The notes: generated from the letters alone by a model not told the origin. A stretch of DNA of 64,000 nt from an uncultured Eubacterium sp. (GCA_946555345.1 CAMNSS010000002.1:62001-126000); one strand, 5' to 3'; shown: positions 16,751-25,894, counted from the stretch's first letter. Numbers and translations are program-made.

Positions 16751-17860
16751 ATGGAATGGATACTGCTTACGCTTTCCCTCCTGCTTTTTCTTGGCAGCGC
16801 CGGCATTGCATTTTACACGAGAAACCGGCTGGTGCGTTTCACCGGAAGCCTTACGGATTGCCTGGATGCGATCTTGGCGGGTGAAAAAGAAATTGATTTT
16901 CAGGAGGATGCGGAAACGCTAATGGGAAAGGTGCAAGTAAAAATACGCCAGCTCTATGAAGTCATGGAAATGAAATCAGAAGAAAACTTCCGGCAGCGCC
17001 AACGGCTGGAATCCATGATTTCCGACATCTCCCACCAGGTGAAAACACCGCTTTCCAGCATCCGTATGTACAACAATCTTTTGAAAAGAAAAGAGGCAGG
17101 CGAAGATAAACGGGAAGAATTTTTATCCACCATGGAACGTCAGGTGGATAAGCTGGATTTTTTTATGCAAAGCATGATTCGGATGTCCCGCTTGGAAGCG
17201 GGCATCATCAAGGTGACGCCAAGGGAAAATTCAGTTCACGCCTTGATTGCCCAAGCGGTCTGCGATATTGCGCTGAAAGCGGAAGAAAAAAACATGGCTA
17301 TTGAAGTGGACTGCGATGAATCACTATCTGCGTACTTCGACAGCAAATGGACAGCGGAAGCGATCGTCAATATTTTGGATAATAGCGTAAAATATACAAA
17401 ACCTGGCGGAATGCTCACGATTTCTGCCGAAAAGCAGGATGATGAAAAGCGCACGGCATCCGCAAAAGAACAGGCGGGCGGAAATCCTGCGGTCTTCGCT
17501 GAAAAACAGGCTGGCGGCGAACTTACAGTTGCCGCCGAAAAGCAGGATGATAAAAAGCCCTCCATTTCCGATTCCTCCAAAAAACAGCCTGGCGGAAAGC
17601 TCACAGTCTCGGCGCAAAAAACGGATTTTTTCGTGCGCATCAAAATTGCGGACAATGGCCGGGGAATCGCACAGTCAAGGCTTCCCGATATCTTTAAACG
17701 CTTTTACCGGGAACCGGAATCCAAGGACGTAGAAGGAGTCGGCATCGGATTATACCTCGCGCGGGAAATCATCATGCAACAGCGGGGATTCATCGAAGTG
17801 CGTTCACAAAAAGGCATCGGGACACAAGTTTATGTAAATCTGCCCGTGGCAGCCGGATGA
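16751..17860 (+). CDS. Sensor histidine kinase with repeat insertion in the ATPase domain
   Basis: Membrane histidine kinase, 369 aa, starting at the ATG one base after the regulator stop. One clear N-terminal membrane segment (WILLTLSLLLFLGSAGIAF) with no large extracellular domain, so sensing may rely on the ABC transporter. H-box DISHQVKTPLSSIRMY near 95, N-box IVNILDNSVKYTKPGG near 207, G1 IADNGRGIAQSRL near 300, G2 GVGIGLYLAREI near 330. Between N-box and G1, residues about 230-290 are three to four degenerate repeats (SAEKQDDEKRTASAKEQAGG and similar), placed in the ATP-lid side of the domain where homologues are short. Confidence 0.9.
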   Translation: MEWILLTLSLLLFLGSAGIAFYTRNRLVRFTGSLTDCLDAILAGEKEIDFQEDAETLMGKVQVKIRQLYEVMEMKSEENFRQRQRLESMISDISHQVKTPLSSIRMYNNLLKRKEAGEDKREEFLSTMERQVDKLDFFMQSMIRMSRLEAGIIKVTPRENSVHALIAQAVCDIALKAEEKNMAIEVDCDESLSAYFDSKWTAEAIVNILDNSVKYTKPGGMLTISAEKQDDEKRTASAKEQAGGNPAVFAEKQAGGELTVAAEKQDDKKPSISDSSKKQPGGKLTVSAQKTDFFVRIKIADNGRGIAQSRLPDIFKRFYREPESKDVEGVGIGLYLAREIIMQQRGFIEVRSQKGIGTQVYVNLPVAAG

Positions 17861-18149
17861 TTGAGCCGTCGCCTGCTGCCCAGGCAGTGAAAGCTTCTAA
17901 AACAGATTATCTCAAAACTGTTACTTTTTCGAGAACATTTTGAGATAATCTTTTTATATGCTGATACCAACAAAGGGAACGAGGTGTGTAGCATCCCGAA
18001 AACAAGTGAAGTGAACGGCTCCAAGGGAAGCCGGGCGGCGCATCGCCCCAACACAGCCCAGCGGGCAGGCGCAGCCCAAAAGAAAAGCGGCAGTCTGGCG
18101 GCGGACGCCCCCGGCCCAACATCAAACCAAATGAAAGGCAGGAAACAAA
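17861..18149. other. Intergenic with terminator; no gene
   Basis: Holds the terminator listed next, then about 190 bp of GC-rich sequence before the ABC ATPase ribosome binding site. No convincing promoter for the transporter genes was identified. Confidence 0.4.
17904..17956 (+). terminator. Terminator after the two-component system
   Basis: Fourteen-bp perfect stem AGATTATCTCAAAA/TTTTGAGATAATCT followed by a T-run. Confidence 0.85.
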
Positions 18150-18821
18150 ATGAATTTCATCTTAGAAGCAACAGATTTAAAAAAATATTACGGGCGCAAG
18201 CCAAATATCACCAAGGCCTTGGACGGCATAAGCATAGCCGTAAGGCAAGGCGAATTTGTCTCCATCATCGGCACGAGCGGCAGCGGCAAATCAACCCTGC
18301 TCAATATGCTCGGCGGCCTCGACGTGCCAGATTCCGGAAGCGTCAAAATCCGCAATAAAGAAATCGCAGAAATGAACGATGAACAGCTCACGGTATTCCG
18401 CCGCAGGAACATCGGTTTCGTGTTCCAGAATTATAACCTCGTGCCGATCCTGAACGTGTACCAAAACATTGTCCTGCCGATCGAGCTGGACGGCAACAAA
18501 ATAGACAAGCCCTATGTAGACAAAATCATCAATCTCCTCCACCTGGAAGAAAAGCTCGATAACCTCCCGTCGAGCCTGTCAGGCGGACAGCAGCAAAGGG
18601 CAGCGATCGCAAGGGCGCTGGCAAGCAGGCCTGCGATCCTCCTAGCAGACGAACCGACGGGAAACTTGGATTCCAAGACTTCCCTTGAAGTCATGCAGCT
18701 CCTCAAAATGACCAGCACGCAGTTTGGACAGACGCTGGTCATGATCACGCACAACCCGGAACTGGCACAGATTGCAGACCGGATGATCCGTATCGAAGAC
18801 GGAAAAGTCGCAGAAGCATAA
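18150..18821 (+). CDS. ABC exporter ATPase (MacB/BceA-like)
   Basis: ATP-binding protein of 223 aa. Walker A GTSGSGKST near 41, Q-loop FVFQNYNLVPILNVYQN, signature LSGGQQQRAAIARAL near 139, Walker B AILLADEPTGNLDSKT, H-loop MITHNPELA. The VPxLNVYQN and DEPTGNLD wording is typical of the LolD/MacB/BceA class that works with FtsX-type permeases. Pairs with the downstream permease; the upstream two-component system probably controls both. Confidence 0.94.
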   Translation: MNFILEATDLKKYYGRKPNITKALDGISIAVRQGEFVSIIGTSGSGKSTLLNMLGGLDVPDSGSVKIRNKEIAEMNDEQLTVFRRRNIGFVFQNYNLVPILNVYQNIVLPIELDGNKIDKPYVDKIINLLHLEEKLDNLPSSLSGGQQQRAAIARALASRPAILLADEPTGNLDSKTSLEVMQLLKMTSTQFGQTLVMITHNPELAQIADRMIRIEDGKVAEA

Positions 18822-18878
18822 TCGCAGAAGCATAAAAAAACTCTAACATAAAAGACCGGAAAGGAGAGCAAAAGCGCT

Positions 18879-21449
18879 ATGAAAATGTTAGAAAACAATA
18901 ACCGGAAATTTATCAAAACCCTGTCCACAAACTGCTTAAAAGCCAACAAAAGCAGAAACAAAATCGCCATCCTCGCCATTATCCTGACGACGGTGCTGTT
19001 CATGGCGCTCGCCACCGTGTATGAGGGAATGCAGGTTTCCTTAAAAGAACAATCGCTGCGGCAGGCAGGAACGAAATTCATGTTTTCCATCAAAAACCTG
19101 ACAAAAGAGGAAGCGGAACGCCTGGTTTCAGACAAATCACTTACCGAAGCAGGCATCGAGCGGTATGTTGCGAACGCCATCAACCCGGAATTAAACAATA
19201 TGAACGCCATCGCCGGATGGGTCAGCCAAACGAATGCCGAAAACAGCTTCATGGAGCTGGAAAAAGGACGCTATCCGCAAAAGAAAAACGAGCTTGCCTG
19301 CGATTCCGAGGTACTCAGGCTTCTGGGGCTGCCTTACAAGACGGGAAGCACGTTTACCCTGCAATATGCGGCAGGCGAAAAGACGATGGAAAAACAGATG
19401 ACCGTCTGCGGCATCTGGAAAGGCAAAAAATATGAGCAGAACGCATCCATCCTCGTATCCGAAGCATTCGTCGAAGAAGCATTGCAAAACTACGACGGCG
19501 AGTATGCCGCCTTCAAAGAAACCAGTTACGATGTCAGGGGCAGCTTTGCAGATGAAAAGCATATTGGACAAAAGCTCGACAAGCTGGTAGAAAAGCTGGG
19601 TTACGACCCGAAGGCCAAACGAGGCGAAGAAGGCTTTCTCATTCACCACATCAATCCGGCATACGAAGCGGCAGGAGCAAAAAACCCCGCAGAATCAGCA
19701 TTGATCGGCGGAATCGCCATACTGCTGATCCTTGCCGCTGGCTACCTCATTATTTTCAACATCTTTAAAATATCCGTTGAAAAGGACATCCGCCTCTACG
19801 GGCAGCTCAAAACGATCGGCACATCCCCGAAGCAAATCCGCTCCCTGGTCATCAGGCAGGGAATGCGCCTTGCGATAACAGGAATCCCCGCCGGGCTCAT
19901 CCTCGGATGCCTCCTGGGAAACGCATTCCTGCCGTTCGTCATGTCGAACACATGGGCGGATGAAACGGCATTCATCATACCATCCGTCTGGGTATGGCTG
20001 CTATCCGCCCTTTTCACACTGCTTACCGTGAGAATCAGCTGCGGCAAGCCGAGCAGGACCGCAGGGAAAATTTCCCCGATCGAAGCATTGAAATACCATG
20101 GGGCGAAGCAAATCCTGAAAACAAAGAAAAAAGGCAGGCAGTCCGCCCACCGGCTGCTTTCCATGGCATACGGAAACCTGGCGAGAAACAAGGGAAAAAC
20201 CATACTGGTCGTGCTTTCCATCTCCATGAGCGCAGTGCTTCTAAACAGCATCCTAAACTACACGGGCAGCATGGACAAGGAAACATACATCCGCCGGGAA
20301 GCCGTTACAGACTTTAATGTAAGCAATGCCGAGCTGTTAAAACCGATGTCCAAGGATTACCAGAAGATCGTGCAAAGCGGCACGGCGCAGGAGCTTAGCG
20401 GGCTTGCAAATGTCACGGATTTCGGCAAGATTTACTGTTATATGCTGCCGGAGGAACAAAACCCGGATCACTTTGCGGACACGGCGAAAATCACCCGCAT
20501 CAACCAGCAGGATATGCCCGAAAGCATCGAAGCATTCGACCCGGATGAAACGCCCGGACGCATCGAAGCATTTGACCCAAACAGGATGCTGTACGGCTTT
20601 GATGAAAACGCCCTGGCGCAGACAAAGCTGATTGAAGGCGGCATTGATTATGAAAAGCTCTGCACCGGAGATTACATCATCATGCAAGGCTTCCTCAGCG
20701 ATACGGGAGAATATGATTACAACAGCCAGGAATTTCACGCGGGCGATACCATCGAAGCTGTGATAAACGGAAATGTGCGGGAGTATACGGTCATGGCAGT
20801 CGTGGGTGCGGCAAGCTCGCTGAACATGAGCTACAGCAAGGGCGGCTATGAATCGATGGTATTCGCAGAGCCAGTGTTCCTCGGCCTGTTCCCCGCTATG
20901 CAAAATCCCATTCACTGTATTTTTAATGCAAAGCCCGGCAAATTTGAGGAGCTGAACGAAGAAATCGGCGGCTTCGCCGAAGGGCATGGCTTATCGGTCA
21001 TCACCAAACTGACAGCAGAGGAAGACTTTAAGGAAATGCAGAATACTTACAACATGGCCGGCGTCATTGCCGCCGCAATACTGGGCATGATCGGCATCCT
21101 GAACCTGATCAACGTCATCATGACGGGGGCAATCGCAAGACAGCAGGAGTTCGCTTCCATGCGAAGCATCGGCATGAGCCGCAGGCAGCTTCGGCGGATG
21201 ATGATCTATGAAGGCATTCTCTATGCGGCGCTTTCCGCCCTGGCAGGGCTTGCATTAAGCGGATTGCTCTCGGTAACGCTGGTCAGGAATTTAACCAGCG
21301 GGCTGTGGTTCATGGCATATCATTTCACGCTGTTTCCTGCGATAGCCGCCTCTATGCTTTGCCTTATGCTGGCGGCGGGAATCTCTGCGGCAACGGATAA
21401 AATATGGAACAAGGGGAGCATCGTCGAGCTGTTGCGGAAGTATGAATAG
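18879..21449 (+). CDS. FtsX-type ABC exporter permease
   Basis: Large permease, 856 aa, with two MacB/FtsX repeats. First half: membrane segment IAILAIILTTVLFMALATVY (about 29-48), roughly 220-residue extracellular domain, then three membrane segments ending near 400. Second half: NLARNKGKTILVVLSISMSA (about 431), another extracellular domain, and a C-terminal FtsX block (IAAAILGMIGILNLINVIMT, RQQEFASMRSIGMSRRQL). Start has AAGGAGAG upstream. The partner ATPase is 57 bp before it. Substrate unknown; such systems export or detoxify peptides, lipids or antibiotics. Confidence 0.92.
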   Translation: MKMLENNNRKFIKTLSTNCLKANKSRNKIAILAIILTTVLFMALATVYEGMQVSLKEQSLRQAGTKFMFSIKNLTKEEAERLVSDKSLTEAGIERYVANAINPELNNMNAIAGWVSQTNAENSFMELEKGRYPQKKNELACDSEVLRLLGLPYKTGSTFTLQYAAGEKTMEKQMTVCGIWKGKKYEQNASILVSEAFVEEALQNYDGEYAAFKETSYDVRGSFADEKHIGQKLDKLVEKLGYDPKAKRGEEGFLIHHINPAYEAAGAKNPAESALIGGIAILLILAAGYLIIFNIFKISVEKDIRLYGQLKTIGTSPKQIRSLVIRQGMRLAITGIPAGLILGCLLGNAFLPFVMSNTWADETAFIIPSVWVWLLSALFTLLTVRISCGKPSRTAGKISPIEALKYHGAKQILKTKKKGRQSAHRLLSMAYGNLARNKGKTILVVLSISMSAVLLNSILNYTGSMDKETYIRREAVTDFNVSNAELLKPMSKDYQKIVQSGTAQELSGLANVTDFGKIYCYMLPEEQNPDHFADTAKITRINQQDMPESIEAFDPDETPGRIEAFDPNRMLYGFDENALAQTKLIEGGIDYEKLCTGDYIIMQGFLSDTGEYDYNSQEFHAGDTIEAVINGNVREYTVMAVVGAASSLNMSYSKGGYESMVFAEPVFLGLFPAMQNPIHCIFNAKPGKFEELNEEIGGFAEGHGLSVITKLTAEEDFKEMQNTYNMAGVIAAAILGMIGILNLINVIMTGAIARQQEFASMRSIGMSRRQLRRMMIYEGILYAALSALAGLALSGLLSVTLVRNLTSGLWFMAYHFTLFPAIAASMLCLMLAAGISAATDKIWNKGSIVELLRKYE

Positions 21450-21521
21450 AAAAAACAGCGATTAAGCTTTCTGAAAAAGCCATCCATATGTTTTCCATCT
21501 GGAAATTTTTCAGAATGGGAG

Positions 21522-21551
21522 TTGACAACACCCATGGTTTCAAAGTACAAT
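21522..21551 (+). promoter_or_regulatory. Strong promoter of a gene-less RNA
   Basis: TTGACA (21522-21527), 18-bp spacer, TACAAT (21546-21551). The transcript would run through the riboswitch at 21.66 kb to the terminator at 21.79 kb. Confidence 0.8.
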
Positions 21552-21557
21552 AAAGTG

Positions 21558-21791
21558 CAGAGGGCGGGGATTCATTGCTCATATATCTGACGCATATGCG
21601 TTCGCTCTGAATACATCAACTAAAAATATATGTTGCTGCGTCTGAGATTCAGCGATAAATTTCTCCGATTCCTGCACGACACCCGTTGCCGGCAGGAACG
21701 TTAGGGTAGCAGAAGCGATTTTGCTGCCTGCCATTGTGCGAAGGAGACTTGATTGTCCAATTATAAATCAAGCCTGACTGCGCACTTTTTT
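21558..21791 (+). ncRNA. Stand-alone transcript containing a Moco/Tuco-like riboswitch
   Basis: Predicted 234-nt RNA. A structured 5' part (for example CTGAAT/ATTCAG around 21607-21651) is followed by the aptamer at 21659-21750. That aptamer has TCTCCGA, P2 TTCCTGC/GCAGGAA, GCCGG, P3 GGTAGCA/TGCTGCC, CTGCCTGCC and AAGGAGA, with the same length and about 80% identity to the AOR-operon copy. The transcript ends in a terminator. No gene follows on this strand for more than 3 kb; the next gene is convergent. So this is either an orphan regulatory RNA or the leader of a lost gene. Confidence 0.75.
21736..21791 (+). terminator. Terminator of the stand-alone riboswitch RNA
   Basis: GTGCG...CTTGATT pairs with AATCAAG...CGCAC and is followed by six T. 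The GGAGA strand of aptamer P1 lies in the internal loop, so aptamer and terminator can influence each other. Confidence 0.78.
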
Positions 21792-21886
21792 ATTGTAATA
21801 AAAACGCAAAATTTTTACTCTGTTTGAGTTCACTTGTTTTGCGCTTTACTTGCTGATTGTTACATAGAAAAGTGCGCAGTCAGGCT
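21771..21886. repeat. 19-bp perfect inverted repeat flanking 78 bp
   Basis: AGCCTGACTGCGCACTTTT (21771-21789) recurs in reverse complement at 21868-21886, followed by further T. The left arm is the 3' half of the riboswitch terminator. The 78 bp between are AT-rich and non-coding. Confidence 0.85.
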
Positions 21887-22196
21887 TTTTCCTGCCTTGC
21901 CGCAAGCTCCAGCCGAAGCGGGCAGGGCGCTGGTTCATATCCGGCCATTTAAGTTCGTTTAGAAACGCTGCTCTTTATAAATTTTATCAAAGGCAATGGC
22001 TGAGATAGCGGCCAGAGCAAAATCCCGCATCCGCGCCTTGCCCTAAAGATGCCCGGAGCGGGCAATATCAACCAGGATAACCAGGCGGGAAAACGGTTCG
22101 GGTTACCAGATTCTTTTCCCTGCCCGCTTTCCAAAGGTTTCATTGCCGCCGGTTACATTTTTGCTATCCCCCTTTTTCCCCCCGCAAAGCCAATCA
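21887..22196. other. Intergenic, no gene seen
   Basis: About 310 bp of moderately GC-rich sequence (words such as GCGGGCA repeated) between the inverted repeat and the end of the dhaK-like gene. Nothing supportable. Confidence 0.4.
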
Positions 22197-23183
22197 CTAT
22201 GCGATGCTGAATACCATTTCCCCTTTTCGGGAAAGCAGTTCTTTCAGCTCATCATCCAGGCGGCAGATGCTGACCGATGCGCCGATCATCTCCATGGAGG
22301 TCGCAAATTCACCCAAAATCGCTTTCTGGATTTTCATTCCTTCCGCTTCCATGCACGCTTTCACATCTTTGTAGAGGATTGCCAGCTCTTCCCTGGACGT
22401 TCCGCCCAGCCCGTTAACCAGCACAGCGATTTCATCGAAATCATCCCGCTCCTTTACAAACTGCGCCACGATATCTTTGGCAATTTCTGCCGAAGTCTTT
22501 ACCGCAGAGCGGAATACGCCAGGCTCGCCATGGATGCCCATGCCCATTTCCATTTCCTCATCACCGATCTCAAAGATAGGTTTTGCCTGTCCCGGAAGCT
22601 GGCACGGTGAAAATGCAAAACCGACAGTATACGTCGCATCCACAGCCTTTTCGGCGATACGCTTTACTTCATCCAGGCTTGCGCCCTCTTCCGCCTTCGC
22701 ACCCGCCATTTTGTATGGAAAATAAATTCCTGCAATTCCCCTTCTGGCGTCCTTGTTTTCAGGCGGGGCGGAAAGGATATCGTCCGCCGCTTTTACAATT
22801 TCTGCACGGATATCATCCATTTCCAGCATATCCCTAGCCATTTCAAAGTTCATCGTATCGCCGAAATAATTGCCAAACAGAAACAGGCAGCCTTTTCCCG
22901 CATCCATTTCCTTTGCCGTTTCATAAATCGCCTCGCTCGATGGGGACGTAAACACATTGCCGACAGCGCAGCCATCCAGGAATCCTTCTCCCACGAATCC
23001 CGTAAAGGTCGGAAGATGCCCATAGCCGCCGCCCGAAATCACGGCGACCTTTTCCTTCTTCTGCACCCGCACGATCCCGCGCTCGCTTTCTGCGCAGAAT
23101 TTGATCTTATCTGCATGCGCCGCTACCAGCCCCTGCAAGCTATCATCTACAAACGTATCTGCGCTGTTCATTATTTTTTTCAT
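22197..23183 (-). CDS. DhaK-like dihydroxyacetone kinase substrate-binding subunit
   Basis: DhaK-family protein (about 328 aa from the ATG with GGGAG 10 nt upstream). The substrate-linking histidine is conserved in GMGIHGEPGVF, the His of the loop SGGGYGHLP and the Asp in NYFGDTMNFEMA are present, and FTSPSSEAI matches. Classic members read GGGSGHEP and NYSGD; the S/E to Y/L and S to F changes suggest a different ketose or sugar substrate. It follows a MerR-methyltransferase gene by 19 nt on the same strand; its DhaL counterpart is divergent about 2 kb away and no DhaM (EIIA-like) gene is in the window. Phosphoryl donor therefore unclear. Confidence 0.85.
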   Translation of the reverse strand: MKKIMNSADTFVDDSLQGLVAAHADKIKFCAESERGIVRVQKKEKVAVISGGGYGHLPTFTGFVGEGFLDGCAVGNVFTSPSSEAIYETAKEMDAGKGCLFLFGNYFGDTMNFEMARDMLEMDDIRAEIVKAADDILSAPPENKDARRGIAGIYFPYKMAGAKAEEGASLDEVKRIAEKAVDATYTVGFAFSPCQLPGQAKPIFEIGDEEMEMGMGIHGEPGVFRSAVKTSAEIAKDIVAQFVKERDDFDEIAVLVNGLGGTSREELAILYKDVKACMEAEGMKIQKAILGEFATSMEMIGASVSICRLDDELKELLSRKGEMVFSIA

Positions 23184-23202
23184 TCCGTTCATTCTCCCTT
23201 CA

Positions 23203-24231
23203 TTATTTTGCAATTTTATAAATAACCATATTCCGATCCGTAAATTCGGCGTCTACCTGCACCCTCCCCCGCAGCTTCAGATAGCCTTCTACCTCATCGG
23301 CATAGATGAAATATTCGGACTCCAGCAATTGCAGCCCTTCCGTATCGTTCTCCTGCTGCAAACGCTTTTTTACCGCTTCCTTTTCCGCTGCATTTTGGTA
23401 GCACCTGTCCGCAATCAGCACGCAGCCGCCCTCTTTGCAAAGCTTCATCATGTTGTCGATCGCTTTATATTGATCGGCCGGCGCGATATGATGGAGCGTG
23501 AAGGTGGATACCACCACGTCATACTGATCGGTCTCTTCCGGGGCTAAATCGAGAATGTCTCCCAGCCGCAGCTTTGCCCACGGAAGCTTTTTGCGGCTTT
23601 CCAGCAGCATCGGCAGGCTCATGTCAAGACCGGTCAGTTTCGTGCCAGCGTCGCTTTCCTGCCATAAATTGCACGTGCCGCACCCCACGTCAATAAAGCT
23701 CTTTCCCTTCATTTCGCCCAAGATTTCCTGCACTCTCCTGATCGTTTTCCGGTAAGGGACATCTTCTTTCAAATACCGGTTGATAAAATCCGAAGCGATG
23801 GCATCAAAATCCCATTCTTGCGCCAGATCGTCATAATTGATTTTCGTGTACCGCTTCTCCCGGTCAGTGAGGACGATCTGCGAAAACGACTCCCGATCGC
23901 CGCTTCCCAAAAATTTATTGATCGTCCCCCGCAGTTCGGTCTTTGTTCGCTGTAGCTGCCTGATCTGCGCATCCACAGCCTTGTACTGCAAGTAGAACAT
24001 ATCGAGCTGGTCATTCTTTGTCTTGTCAAACTCCAGGATGTCCTTGATTTCCATAATGGAAAACCCCAAGTGGCGCAAAATCGCAATGGTTTCGATTTCC
24101 ACGAGGTTTTCCGCTGTATATTCCCTATAATTGTTTTCCTTCCGCTTCGGCGCAATCAAGCCCTGTTCCTCATAAATGCGGAGCATTTTGGGCGTGACGG
24201 ACAGCTTTTGGCAAACCATTTTCGTGTTCAT
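23203..24231 (-). CDS. MerR-type regulator fused to a SAM methyltransferase
   Basis: Unusual two-domain protein, 342 aa. Residues 1-70 are a MerR winged helix (VCQKLSVTPKMLRIYEEQGL, then YREYTAENLVEIETIAILRH and FSIMEIKDILEFD), followed by the dimer coiled coil (about 75-120). From about 165 a class I methyltransferase begins: motif I FIDVGCGTCNLWQ, acidic loop LTGLDMS, VVVSTFTLHHI and GGCVLIADRCY. The effector sensed may thus be a methyl acceptor or SAM-related ligand bound by the enzyme-like domain. It lies in front of dhaK; MerR-type promoters with 19-bp spacers occur at 25.0, 38.8 and 58.3 kb and are candidate targets. Confidence 0.9.
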   Translation of the reverse strand: MNTKMVCQKLSVTPKMLRIYEEQGLIAPKRKENNYREYTAENLVEIETIAILRHLGFSIMEIKDILEFDKTKNDQLDMFYLQYKAVDAQIRQLQRTKTELRGTINKFLGSGDRESFSQIVLTDREKRYTKINYDDLAQEWDFDAIASDFINRYLKEDVPYRKTIRRVQEILGEMKGKSFIDVGCGTCNLWQESDAGTKLTGLDMSLPMLLESRKKLPWAKLRLGDILDLAPEETDQYDVVVSTFTLHHIAPADQYKAIDNMMKLCKEGGCVLIADRCYQNAAEKEAVKKRLQQENDTEGLQLLESEYFIYADEVEGYLKLRGRVQVDAEFTDRNMVIYKIAK

Positions 24232-25012
24232 AGATTTTCTCCAATCATCAATTTTTTATCATGTAAAATATCGCTGTAAGCGATATGGCAGCCCGCCCGG
24301 GATATTCATGGGATATTCGCGATCTGTCCTGGAAATCCAGCGGGCATTCGAGACTCATTATGAATATCCAGCGGGAATTTCAAAGGCGGCATAACAGCCC
24401 GCCCTCAGATTCAGAAACGCAACAAAGCTTGCCGATAAAAAGAATCGGGAAACCCGTCTTTATTCTGCGCTTCCCATTTACAGGCAAATGCAGATTCCGG
24501 CCATGCCTGCCAAAGTTATTTTACCACATTTTCACCAAAGCTTGCAGGGTCAGATTACACTTTGTCCTTAGGGCGAAGTCAACGCCCCAAATCAATGCGC
24601 CAATTATAGGCGATGTGGATGAGCTGGGACCAAAAAAATGAAAAAATCCAAAGAACCAGCCAATCCCCCACAACCAGTAAAAGAGACTCCATCAGCCGGC
24701 AGCCATAAAACGAACCAGCCAACAAAGCCTCCAGACGACAGCCGCCAACCAAAAAAAACTGGTTAACCGAAAAATCCGTCAGCTCAAGCTTGAACAGCCT
24801 GAACGCACGCCAGCCACAACAGCCAAACACCCAGATTGCAACAGACATTATCTTGCGAACAGCCTGAACGCACGCCAGCCAATGCCGAAAATCCCAGAAA
24901 GCACGCCAATCCAAGACTGAAATCACAGCAAAGCGACCAGCGAAACCAAAAAGACTGCCATCCCAATACCAAAACACCGAAAAAGCCGGCAACCGCTACA
25001 GGAAATCCCAGA
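24232..25012. other. Intergenic, repeats, no gene
   Basis: Divergent region between the MerR fusion and dhaL. Contains a shared palindrome (24268-24286, listed) and, from 24700 to 24920, degenerate repeats with GAACGCACGCCAGCC exact twice (about 24800 and 24868). Open frames here are repeat artefacts. Confidence 0.55.
24268..24286. repeat. Palindromic element C, copy 1
   Basis: ATATCGCTGTAAGCGATAT. On the minus strand it is embedded in GCCATATCGCTTACAGCGAT and followed by TACATGATAAAAA. The copy at 62458-62476 has the same core with TACAAGATAAAAA, so a longer unit is shared. Confidence 0.8.
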
Positions 25013-25043
25013 TTGACACTGCCGTTAGGGCTGGGACTATGAT
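25013..25043 (+). promoter_or_regulatory. 19-bp-spacer (MerR-type) promoter of dhaL
   Basis: TTGACA (25013-25018) and TATGAT (25038-25043) are 19 bp apart, the overlong spacing corrected by MerR-family activators. The sequence after the -35 (CTGCC...GGG) resembles the promoters at 58.27 and 38.79 kb. Confidence 0.65.
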
Positions 25044-25153
25044 ATCATATAAGCACTGGCTACCTTGCAGACAAGAATTAACTTACCAGGTAATGATTGC
25101 TCTAAAATAATTCTTCAAATAATTTTTACGCTTTATTGCAAAGGAGGAACTTC

Positions 25154-25765
25154 ATGTATACAACGCTGGAAATTAAAAAGACGCTCGAAAAAATAGCACA
25201 ACAGATAAAGATGCAGGAAACACTTCTAGCAGAGCTTGATGGGCTGTCCGGCGACGGCGACCTGGGAATTACTGCAGTGAAACTATCAGAGGCGCTCGAA
25301 AAAATGGCGCAAAGCGATATCACTGACCTTGGAATGCTTTTCATGAAAACAGGGATGGAAATGAATAAGCAAGCGCCTTCTACCATGGGGACACTGCTGG
25401 CGGCAGGCGTAATGTCGCTCGGCAAGCAATTCAAGGGACAAACTGACCTGGCAGATGAAGATCTTGCGGCGATTCCCCAGCTTCTCGCAGAGGAAATCAA
25501 AAAACGCGGAAAAGCCAGCCTCGGGGACAAGACCATTCTCGATGCGCTTATCCCGATGGCAGATGCGGTGCGTGAAACCTTTGCCGAAACAGGCGATATC
25601 AAAGAAGCCTACCGCAAAGGTGCAAATGCCGCAGAAACCGGGGCAGGGCAGACGCGCGGCATGATCGCCAAGACAGGCCGGGCAAGCTGGATTGCGGACA
25701 GGACAAAAGACAATCTGGACGGCGGAGCAGTCCTGTGCGCCAAAATCGCAGAGCTTTGCAAATAA
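25154..25765 (+). CDS. DhaL-like nucleotide-binding kinase subunit
   Basis: DhaL-family all-helical domain, 203 aa from the ATG 6 nt after AAGGAGG. The Mg/ADP-binding loop reads SGDGDLGIT where the usual form is GDGDHGIN, so the aspartates persist but His is Leu. The second loop is APSTMGTLLAAG instead of GGASG(P/A)LYG. LGDKTILDALIPMADAV and GAGQTRGMIAKTGRASWIAD match the family well. With the divergent dhaK-like gene it could form a two-part kinase of atypical substrate. Downstream EamA transporter is separated by a terminator. Confidence 0.87.
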   Translation: MYTTLEIKKTLEKIAQQIKMQETLLAELDGLSGDGDLGITAVKLSEALEKMAQSDITDLGMLFMKTGMEMNKQAPSTMGTLLAAGVMSLGKQFKGQTDLADEDLAAIPQLLAEEIKKRGKASLGDKTILDALIPMADAVRETFAETGDIKEAYRKGANAAETGAGQTRGMIAKTGRASWIADRTKDNLDGGAVLCAKIAELCK

Positions 25766-25800
25766 CGGAAATAGCCGGCATTTAGCGGGAATGGCCAACG

Positions 25801-25825
25801 CTCCGCTCGGCGAGCGGAGGTTTTA
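25801..25825 (+). terminator. Terminator after dhaL
   Basis: CTCCGCTC GGC GAGCGGAG stem followed by GTTTTAT. Confidence 0.75.
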
Positions 25826-25894
25826 TCTTTCAGCCAGCGGCAGGCCTGCGCTTTGCATAACAATATTTCACGACAACTACAGCAGGTATATCAA

